A DNA stretch of 25,377 nt from QHCA01 sp038237645 (GTDB lineage Bacteria > Actinomycetota > Actinomycetes > Mycobacteriales > QHCA01): assembly GCA_038237645.1 (NCBI GenBank), contig JBBRYN010000053.1, forward strand, positions 1 to 25,377, in the 5' to 3' direction. Numbering within the stretch: position 1 is the first letter of the stretch; each line of letters opens with the position of its first letter. A program made the translations under genes and the position numbers. Below the pieces are notes generated by a model that ran no database searches, had not been told where the DNA came from, and was given only the letters and a program-made list of their open reading frames with translations. This document shows, in pieces, positions 15,691 to 19,968 of the stretch.

Positions 15691-15840
15691 GCGCGCCGCC
15701 GGGACGGCTAGCGACCAGTTGAGGACTGTGTGGCCATTCGCCGGCTGCTGGGAACATCCGCCTGGAAACCCTGTTGCACCATGGGGACAGGACCCGCATC
15801 CTGTTGGAGTCAAGCCAGCCGACCCACTGAGGAGATCACC

Positions 15841-15969
15841 GTGATATCCACCACGAGCATTCCGGGCCGGCGCGGCATGCGCTCGCTCGTGCTGCCCGTG
15901 GCGCGGAATTCACACGATCACGCCCACCAGCCCGCAGTCGGCGGGCGCAAGTCGGCGGCCCCTGGGTAA
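15841..15969 (+). CDS. Possible small peptide gene (42 residues), unknown function
   Basis: GTG 15841 is preceded by GAGGAG with ideal spacing (GAGGAGATCACC). The peptide begins MISTTSIPGRRGMRSLVLPV and continues with a His-rich part (ARNSHDHAHQ) and a Gly/Lys/Pro tail. It stops at 15967-15969, and a perfect hairpin follows immediately. The strong RBS and the hairpin argue for translation; composition alone does not. It could be a leader peptide, a small regulatory peptide or chance. No family was recognised. A longer frame from 15730 is possible but has no RBS. Confidence 0.4.
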   Translation: MISTTSIPGRRGMRSLVLPVARNSHDHAHQPAVGGRKSAAPG

Positions 15970-15984
15970 GCCTCGTCACGAGGC
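15970..15984 (+). terminator. Hairpin directly after the small ORF
   Basis: GCCTCG, loop TCA, CGAGGC forms a perfect 6-bp stem that starts one base after the stop codon. There is no T tract, so termination efficiency is doubtful, but the placement suits the 3' end of a short transcript. Confidence 0.4.
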
Positions 15985-16243
15985 CCATCCCGGAGCCGCC
16001 CGCAGCGCCCACCAGCGCAGCGTGGCGGCTCTCGGCTTTCCTGGCACACCCGTGTCGCGGGGTTCAGGGGGTCGCCACCCTGCACGTCCGTGCATTGCCG
16101 CACATTGACAACTCCACAGCGAAAGCACACCAAACACCGAGGGTCGCCATCCCTCGGAGCATGACCGTGCCGCCGGGCGCTCCTGCAGCGCCCGGCAATC
16201 GGCACGGCACTCGGGACGGTGGGCAAGCGGCTGAGTCGAGCGA

Positions 16244-16276
16244 GCATCGAGCGAAGCGAGGAGCGCAGCGAGATGA
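16244..16276 (+). repeat. 33-bp direct repeat, copy 1
   Basis: This is a purine-rich unit starting GCATCGAGCGAAGCGAG and ending AGCGAGATGA. It is repeated exactly at 16293-16325 with a 49-base period. GAGCGNAGCGAG-type elements are common dispersed repeats in actinobacterial genomes. Confidence 0.75.
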
Positions 16277-16292
16277 CAACGTAGTCGAGCAG

Positions 16293-16325
16293 GCATCGAG
16301 CGAAGCGAGGAGCGCAGCGAGATGA
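16293..16325 (+). repeat. 33-bp direct repeat, copy 2
   Basis: This is identical to 16244-16276. It ends 10 bases before the tRNA-Pro remnant and occupies the place where the 5' half of that tRNA should be. A diverged relative with the same GCGAGATGACC ending lies at about 18680-18720, just past the Nudix gene on the other side of the tRNA array. Confidence 0.75.
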
Positions 16326-16335
16326 TGACATGCCA

Positions 16336-16382
16336 CCTCATTTGGGATGAGGGCGACGCAGGTTCGAGTCCTGCCGTTCCGA
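16336..16382 (+). pseudogene. 3' remnant of tRNA-Pro (TGG)
   Basis: A good anticodon arm (CCTCA, loop TTTGGGA, TGAGG; anticodon TGG), variable loop and T arm (GCAGG, TTCGAGT, CCTGC) are present, followed by CGTTCCG and A. The matching 5' acceptor strand and D arm are missing; repeat DNA takes their place. It is therefore a truncated tRNA gene. Confidence 0.65.
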
Positions 16383-16417
16383 CCGGACCCCCTGGGCGGC
16401 CGCCTAGCGGGCCACCT

Positions 16418-16491
16418 GGTGGTCGTTCCCGTCGTGGGAAGGGCCCGGGTCGTGACCCCGGGAAGGCTCGGTTCGACTCCGGCCGATCACC
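16418..16491 (+). tRNA. tRNA-His (GTG)
   Basis: Acceptor GTGGTCG pairs with CGATCAC. An extra G at 16418 faces C73, the G-1:C73 pair that is the identity mark of tRNA-His. The anticodon arm is CCGGG, loop TCGTGAC, CCCGG. Base 33 is C instead of the near-universal T. The T stem has one mismatch. Confidence 0.75.
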
Positions 16492-16525
16492 CCGATCGCG
16501 CGCCGGCGCTCATCGGCCGGCTCGT

Positions 16526-16598
16526 GCCTCCGTAGCTGAGATGGCGTTAGCACCCGGCTCTTAACCGGGGGACGCCCGTTCGAGTCGGGCCGGGGGTA
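16526..16598 (+). tRNA. tRNA-Lys (CTT)
   Basis: Acceptor GCCTCCG pairs with CGGGGGT with wobbles. The anticodon arm is CCCGG, loop CTCTTAA, CCGGG. The T arm is GCCCG, TTCGAGT, CGGGC. The discriminator is A. No CCA is encoded. Confidence 0.85.
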
Positions 16599-16610
16599 CT
16601 CAGCTCCACA

Positions 16611-16682
16611 GTGGACGAAGTGTTGGTGGTCGCGCACCTGTCTTCCAAACAGGGTGAGGGAGTTCGACTCTCCCCGTCCGCA
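16611..16682 (+). tRNA. tRNA-Gly (TCC)
   Basis: Acceptor GTGGACG/CGTCCGC. The anticodon arm is CCTGT, loop CTTCCAA, ACAGG. The T arm is GGGAG, TTCGACT, CTCCC. The discriminator is A. Confidence 0.88.
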
Positions 16683-16698
16683 CGTTTCACAGCACGAT

Positions 16699-16771
16699 GC
16701 CGTTGTAGCTCAGCTGGTAGAGCGGACGCCTCGTAAGCGTCAGGTCCTCGGTTCGACCCCGAGCGGCGGCC
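16699..16771 (+). tRNA. tRNA-Thr (CGT)
   Basis: Acceptor GCCGTTG/CGGCGGC. It has a canonical D arm. The anticodon arm is GACGC, loop CTCGTAA, GCGTC, and the T arm is CTCGG, TTCGACC, CCGAG. Confidence 0.92.
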
Positions 16772-16788
16772 CGATCGTCGTTTCACCA

Positions 16789-16860
16789 GCGCGGTTAGCT
16801 CAGCGGCAGAGCAGCTCTCTTACAAGGAGTCGGTCCGAGGTTCGAGTCCTCGTCCGCGCA
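16789..16860 (+). tRNA. tRNA-Val (TAC)
   Basis: Acceptor GCGCGGT/TCCGCGC has one T-T mismatch at the base of the stem. The anticodon loop is CTTACAA. The T arm is CGAGG, TTCGAGT, CCTCG. Confidence 0.88.
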
Positions 16861-16863
16861 CGG

Positions 16864-16936
16864 TGACCTGTAGCTCAATTGGCAGAGCGCCCGGCTGTTA
16901 CCCGGGTGTGCGCTGGTTCGAATCCAGCCAGGTCAG
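16864..16936 (+). tRNA. tRNA-Asn (GTT)
   Basis: Acceptor TGACCTG/CAGGTCA is perfect. The anticodon arm is CCCGG, loop CTGTTAC, CCGGG. The T arm is GCTGG, TTCGAAT, CCAGC. The discriminator is G, as expected for Asn. Confidence 0.9.
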
Positions 16937-16955
16937 CCGACGGTCAGCTCCCCAA

Positions 16956-17031
16956 CCGGGTGTACGCCCTCTGGCTACGAACCAGTTGAAAGGCTAACGG
17001 ACACACGGAGGTTCGAATCCTCTCACCCGGA
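16956..17031 (+). tRNA. Atypical tRNA-like gene; anticodon uncertain (ACG-Arg or GAA-Phe)
   Basis: A perfect acceptor (CCGGGTG/CACCCGG) and a good T arm (GGAGG, TTCGAAT, CCTCT) enclose a core that does not fold canonically. The best hairpin is CTGG, loop CTACGAA, CCAG (anticodon ACG), but it leaves almost no D arm and a 20-base variable region. An alternative uses TTGAAAG (anticodon GAA) with a broken stem. It may be a degenerate or rearranged tRNA. Confidence 0.5.
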
Positions 17032-17040
17032 CTTCCGCTT

Positions 17041-17113
17041 GCCCTCGCGGAGCAGTGGAGTGCTCGCCTGCCCGTCAAGCAGGAGATCGCCGGTTCGATC
17101 CCGGTCGTGGGCG
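17041..17113 (+). tRNA. tRNA-Asp (GTC)
   Basis: Acceptor GCCCTCG/CGTGGGC has one T-T mismatch. The anticodon arm is CCTGC, loop CCGTCAA, GCAGG. The T arm is GCCGG, TTCGATC, CCGGT. The discriminator is G, as expected for Asp. Confidence 0.9.
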
Positions 17114-17145
17114 CCGTCCGGCCATCGCCGGCCGGATCACGGCAT

Positions 17146-17218
17146 TGCCAGGTGGGTGGCGGCATCCCAACCACGGCCCTGATCCGTGGCCGCGCTGGTT
17201 CGAGTCCAGCTCTGGCAG
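17146..17218 (+). tRNA. tRNA-Gln (CTG)
   Basis: Acceptor TGCCAGG/TCTGGCA. The D stem is GGG/CCC. The anticodon arm is CACGG, loop CCCTGAT, CCGTG, with C at position 33. The T arm is GCTGG, TTCGAGT, CCAGC. The discriminator is G, as expected for Gln. Confidence 0.82.
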
Positions 17219-17258
17219 CTCCGCACCACAGCACAGCACGGCAGTACGTACCGACTGA

Positions 17259-17480
17259 TCGGCCCGCCGGACGCCAACGCCCAGGCAGACTGGGACGGCC
17301 GGGCTCCGGCTGCTCGACGGGGAGACACTGGCCGGCTTGCTGGACACGTACGAGCAGGTGGCCCGGCGGACGGACGCCCTCGTCTGCTCGCTGCCCGACC
17401 TGGACGTCTCCCAGCCGCTGCCCGAGGCCCCATGGTTCGAGCCGGGCGCTCGCTGGTCGACGGCGCGTGCAAGAGCACCC
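17259..17480 (+). pseudogene. DUF664/DinB-like protein gene fragment inside the tRNA array
   Basis: Between tRNA-Gln and tRNA-Glu one frame reads LRLLDGETLAGLLDTYEQVA, then RRTDALVCSLPDLDVSQPLP and EAPWFEPGARWS. It has the composition and motif order of the middle of DUF664 (DinB-like, mycothiol-dependent-type) proteins, including PDLD, PLP and the W preceding the conserved ARWS. Similarity stops at about 17459 and tRNA-Glu begins at 17481. There is no start codon with an RBS, and a stop lies at 17256-17258. A short stretch (PPDANAQADWD) in another frame may be the preceding part. It is a fragment, not a working gene. Confidence 0.6.
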
Positions 17481-17551
17481 GCTCTGATGGGGTAATGGCA
17501 GCCCGTCTCGCTCTCAACGAGGCAGTCCGAGTTCAACTCTCGGTCGGAGTA
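17481..17551 (+). tRNA. tRNA-Glu (CTC)
   Basis: Acceptor GCTCTGA/TCGGAGT has wobbles. The anticodon arm is TCTCG, loop CTCTCAA, CGAGG. The T arm is CCGAG, TTCAACT, CTCGG. The discriminator is A. Confidence 0.82.
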
Positions 17552-17565
17552 CGTTCCGCAGTTCT

Positions 17566-17649
17566 GGAGAGCTCGCCCTTGGCATGGCACACCGTCTCGA
17601 AAACGGTCAAGAGCTCACGCTCGGAGGAGTTCGACTCTCCTGCTCTCCG
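17566..17649 (+). tRNA. tRNA-Ser (CGA)
   Basis: This is a class II tRNA with a long variable arm (AAGAGCTCACGCTCG). Acceptor GGAGAGC/GCTCTCC is perfect. The anticodon arm is ACCGT, loop CTCGAAA, ACGGT. The discriminator is G, as expected for Ser. Confidence 0.92.
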
Positions 17650-17679
17650 CACCGCTCCACAGCGGTACGCACGATCTCA

Positions 17680-17765
17680 GGAAGGCGAGCAGCGTTGGCG
17701 ACTGCACCCGATTGCTAGTCGGGAGGGCCGATGCGCCCAGCGGGGTTCGATCCCCCGGCCTTCCG
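17680..17765 (+). tRNA. tRNA-Ser (GCT)
   Basis: This is a class II tRNA. Acceptor GGAAGGC/GCCTTCC is perfect. The anticodon arm is CCCGA, loop TTGCTAG, TCGGG. It has a long variable arm, T arm CGGGG, TTCGATC, CCCCG, and discriminator G. Confidence 0.92.
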
Positions 17766-17784
17766 CCTTCGATCCGCACGATAT

Positions 17785-17852
17785 CGCGCACGCAGGTTGG
17801 CCTCCTGGCTCTCATAAGGCCGGGCTGCCGGGTTCGGGTCCCGGGTGCGCGC
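17785..17852 (+). tRNA. tRNA-Met-like (CAT), short D arm
   Basis: Acceptor CGCGCAC/GTGCGCG is fully paired, so it is not an initiator tRNA. The anticodon arm is TGGCT, loop CTCATAA, GGCCG. The T arm is CCGGG, TTCGGGT, CCCGG. The D arm is only AGG, TTGG, CCT, and base 8 is G, not T. CAT could also be an Ile-AUA tRNA after modification. Confidence 0.7.
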
Positions 17853-17865
17853 AGCTGTCCTGCAT

Positions 17866-17951
17866 GCCTCGGTGGCGCAACAGGGTGACGCGCCGGTTTC
17901 AGAAACCGGTCGCCGGAAACGGCGGTGAGGGTTCGACTCCCTCTCGAGGCA
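17866..17951 (+). tRNA. tRNA-Leu (CAG)
   Basis: This is a class II tRNA. Acceptor GCCTCGG/TCGAGGC. The anticodon arm is CCGGT, loop TTCAGAA, ACCGG. The variable arm is CGCCGGAAACGGCGG, with T arm GAGGG, TTCGACT, CCCTC. The discriminator is A, as expected for Leu. Confidence 0.92.
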
Positions 17952-17969
17952 CGGCACGGAAGGGTGCGA

Positions 17970-18042
17970 GGGCTTGTAGCTCATCAGGGAGAGCGCTCCT
18001 TTTGCAAGGGAGAGGCAGCCGGTTCGAGTCCGGCCGGGTCCA
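17970..18042 (+). tRNA. tRNA-Ala (TGC)
   Basis: Acceptor GGGCTTG/CGGGTCC contains the G3:T70 wobble, the identity mark of tRNA-Ala. The anticodon arm is CTCCT, loop TTTGCAA, GGGAG. The T arm is GCCGG, TTCGAGT, CCGGC. The discriminator is A. Confidence 0.92.
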
Positions 18043-18079
18043 CAGTGGAGACGTTGCCGGCGGGCTCCCGTCTCACGTA

Positions 18080-18152
18080 CGCCTCGTAGCTCAGTGGACA
18101 GAGCGCCCGCTTCCGAAGCGGGAGGCCACACGTTCAAGTCGTGTCGGGGCGG
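18080..18152 (+). tRNA. tRNA-Arg (CCG)
   Basis: Acceptor CGCCTCG/CGGGGCG. The anticodon arm is CCCGC, loop TTCCGAA, GCGGG. The T arm is ACACG, TTCAAGT, CGTGT. It is the last tRNA of the array, 53 bases before the Nudix gene. Confidence 0.9.
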
Positions 18153-18205
18153 CTCGGTGCTTTCGCTGTGGAGTCGGCCCGGTGGGCCGTGGTGGACTGT
18201 CGCGT

Positions 18206-18676
18206 GTGGCAGCCAAGAGCAGTGCCGGGCTCCTGTTGTTTCGCCGGACCGCCTACCCGGTGGGGACGGAGGTGTTGCTTGCCCACATGGGCGGCCCGTT
18301 CTGGTCTCGGCGAGACGCCGGGGCGTGGTCGGTCCCCAAGGGTGAGTACGAGCCCGACGAAGAGCCGCTTGCCGCGGCGCGGCGGGAGTTCGCCGAGGAG
18401 CTCGGCCTGCCGGCACCCGTGGGTGAGGTCATCGAGTTGGGGACCGTACGGCAGTCCGCGGGCAAGCTCGTCACCGTCTGGGCCGTCGAAGGTGACCTGG
18501 ATCCGGACCTGGTCGTACCGGGGACCTTCGAGACGGAATGGCCGCGCTGGTCCGGCCGGATGCAGCGCTTTCCGGAGGTCGACCGGGTGGCGTGGACGCG
18601 ACTCGAGGAGGCGGCCGGCAAGGTGGTCGCCGGTCAGCGGGCCTTCCTCGACCGCCTTGCCGAGATCCTCGGCTAG
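18206..18676 (+). CDS. Nudix hydrolase
   Basis: This is a 156-residue protein from GTG 18206 (AGLLLFRR shortly after the start). The Nudix box occupies residues 46-68: Gly46, then Glu after five residues, and REFAEELGL supplying the REUxEExGU part that binds the metal and diphosphate. The segment SVPKGEYE just before it and the later FPEVDRVAW resemble MutT-like predicted NTP pyrophosphohydrolases with an NUDIX/DUF1249-style C-terminus. The upstream open frame runs back through the tRNA genes and is not coding there. No clear RBS is seen, so the start is uncertain by a few codons. It follows the tRNA array closely and is convergent with folD. Confidence 0.85.
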   Translation: MAAKSSAGLLLFRRTAYPVGTEVLLAHMGGPFWSRRDAGAWSVPKGEYEPDEEPLAAARREFAEELGLPAPVGEVIELGTVRQSAGKLVTVWAVEGDLDPDLVVPGTFETEWPRWSGRMQRFPEVDRVAWTRLEEAAGKVVAGQRAFLDRLAEILG

Positions 18677-18739
18677 TCAGCGAGCGTCAAGCGCAGTGAG
18701 CATCGCGGCGAGATGACCGGCCACTCGGCGACCACCGGC

Positions 18740-19603
18740 TCATCCTGGCCGAACCGATCCGGCGGAGTTTCTGGCCACGGCGGCGTCCACCGTCTGCGAC
18801 AGGAGCACCGCAATCGTCATCGGGCCGACTCCGCCCGGCACCGGCGTGATGAGGCGCGCCCGGGCTGCTGCCGGCTGGTATTCGACGTCCCCGACGTTCC
18901 CTCGGTTGTAGCCGGCGTCGACGACGACGCTTCCGGCTTTGATCCAGCGGCCCTCGATGAGGGCGGGGCGGCCGGCAGCAGCGACGAGGATGTCGGCAGA
19001 GGCGACCGCCCCGGCAAGGTCCGCGGTCTTGGAATGGCACCAGGTGACTGTGGCGTCGCGCCCCAGCAGGAGCATTCCGATCGGCATGCCGAGTATCGGG
19101 CTGCGACCGACGACCACGGCGTGCAGACCCGCGATGTCGACTTCGTACGCATCGAGCAACCGCATGATGCCGCCAGGGGTGCAGGAGACGAGACCTGGCC
19201 GGCCGAACACCGTCGCCGCGAACGACGCAGTGGTGACGCCGTCGACGTCCTTGGCGCCGGAGATGGCCTCGAAGACGCTGCGCTCGTCGACGTGTTCCGG
19301 TACCGGATGCTGCACCAGGATGCCGTCGACCTCGGGGTCGGCGGACAGCCGGCTCACCAGGCGCACCACCTGTTCCGTGTCGGCCGTTGCCGGGAGTTCG
19401 TGGCGTTGTGACGCGATCCCCGCTGCCGCGCACCGCTTCGCCTTCATCCGTACGTAGGTCTGCGACGCCGGGTCCTCGCCGACCAGCACCGTGGCCAGAC
19501 AAGCCATCCGGTCGTGCGCGGCAGCGAAGTCGCGTGCGCGTCGGGCGGTGACCCGGGAGAGGTGTTCGGCGACGGACGTGCCGTCGATGACGTCGGCGGT
19601 CAT
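18740..19603 (-). CDS. folD: Bifunctional methylene-THF dehydrogenase / methenyl-THF cyclohydrolase
   Basis: This is a 287-residue protein with all FolD landmarks. YVRMKAKRC holds the catalytic Tyr and Lys. EVDGILVQHPVPEHVDE and AKDVDGV line the folate site. SCTPGGIMRLL is the PCTPxG-like motif, with Ser in place of Pro. VVVGRSPILGMPIGMLLL binds NADP, and TPVPGGVGPMTIAVLL is the C-terminal signature. FolD interconverts 5,10-methylene-THF, methenyl-THF and 10-formyl-THF in the cytoplasm and supplies one-carbon units for purine synthesis. The ATG follows GGGGAG (19610-19615) with good spacing. That RBS is inside a hairpin downstream of a ZTP riboswitch, so translation is likely controlled by ZTP. 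Confidence 0.95.
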   Translation of the reverse strand: MTADVIDGTSVAEHLSRVTARRARDFAAAHDRMACLATVLVGEDPASQTYVRMKAKRCAAAGIASQRHELPATADTEQVVRLVSRLSADPEVDGILVQHPVPEHVDERSVFEAISGAKDVDGVTTASFAATVFGRPGLVSCTPGGIMRLLDAYEVDIAGLHAVVVGRSPILGMPIGMLLLGRDATVTWCHSKTADLAGAVASADILVAAAGRPALIEGRWIKAGSVVVDAGYNRGNVGDVEYQPAAARARLITPVPGGVGPMTIAVLLSQTVDAAVARNSAGSVRPG

Positions 19604-19609
19604 GGGCGA

Positions 19610-19625
19610 CTCCCCGATCGGGGAG
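19610..19625 (-). promoter_or_regulatory. RBS-sequestering hairpin of folD
   Basis: CTCCCC, loop GATC, GGGGAG forms a perfect 6-bp stem in which the folD Shine-Dalgarno GGGGAG is one arm. The other arm abuts the 3' conserved part of the ZTP aptamer, so ligand binding and hairpin formation are positioned to compete. This suggests translational control. Confidence 0.65.
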
Positions 19626-19704
19626 CACCCAGGCGGTCGATGCCCCGAGGCTGAGCTTCCTGGTGGTGAGCCACCTGCGCCAGTCGCGTTGGTGGCAGAG
19701 TAGC
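19625..19704 (-). ncRNA. ZTP (ZMP/ZTP, pfl-motif) riboswitch
   Basis: The minus strand reads ACTGGCG, then a hairpin GGTGG-CTCA-CCACC followed by AGGAAGC, and after a variable stretch CCGCCTGGGTGC. This order matches the pfl-motif consensus (ACUGGCG, GGUGG-CCACC-GGGGAGC, CCGCCUGGGC). The 5' strand GGCT (from 19704) can pair with AGCC to close P1. The pfl RNAs bind ZTP or ZMP, signals of 10-formyl-THF shortage, and raise expression of folate and purine genes. folD is one of the known targets. The motif was assigned by eye; a covariance search was not run. Confidence 0.8.
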
Positions 19705-19881
19705 CAGCGCGCCCTGCGGGGGGTGGAAGCGCATCTCTTCACCGATTCCTCATCGTCGGATGAGTACGGTCCGGCCGACGGCGGAACTGCTCTCGGAGTG
19801 GGTCTTGGCGTTCTTGCGCGACTGACCGGTGGCCTTCGGTAGCATCGGGCCACGGATTCGTTGCACAGAGTAGTTGACGAG

Positions 19882-19897
19882 GCCGGAAATGTCCGGC
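19882..19897. promoter_or_regulatory. Inverted repeat upstream of the M4 protease
   Basis: GCCGGA, AATG, TCCGGC is a perfect 6-bp dyad located 72 bases before the protease ATG, with a TTGACG just upstream at 19874-19879. No -10 at proper spacing was found. The rest of 19705-19968 holds the two divergent promoters, but I cannot place them with confidence. Confidence 0.3.
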
Positions 19898-19968
19898 ACA
19901 GTCGGGATAGGTTGTCCGTGCGTGGTCCGCGCCTCTTGGACCGCCGCCCATTTTGTCAGGAGACCGCG

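Larger units (their letters stand above)
15691..16335. other. Intergenic region between the ABC operon and the tRNA array
   Basis: This stretch has no large gene. It holds a leader-like region with a perfect stem, ACAGGA/TCCTGT (15787-15804), a possible 42-residue peptide gene (15841-15969), a hairpin directly after it (15970-15984) and two 33-bp repeats (16244-16325). The remaining part, 15985-16243, shows nothing that I recognise; longer frames there are low-complexity. Confidence 0.6.

Noticed and set aside
16095..16325. Short frames across the 33-bp repeats
   Set aside because: They are produced by the repeat sequence itself, with no RBS and no conserved features.
16244..16325. CRISPR-like pair of repeats
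   Set aside because: There are only two copies with a 16-base gap, a purine-rich GAGCGNAGCGAG composition typical of dispersed repeats, and no cas genes.
16500..16525. Possible extra anticodon-like hairpin containing CAT before tRNA-Lys
   Set aside because: The perfect GCCGGC stem has an 8-base loop, and no T arm or acceptor follows.
17186..18205. Open frame running through the tRNA genes into the Nudix gene
   Set aside because: It reads through nine tRNA genes. Only the part from 18206 has Nudix similarity.
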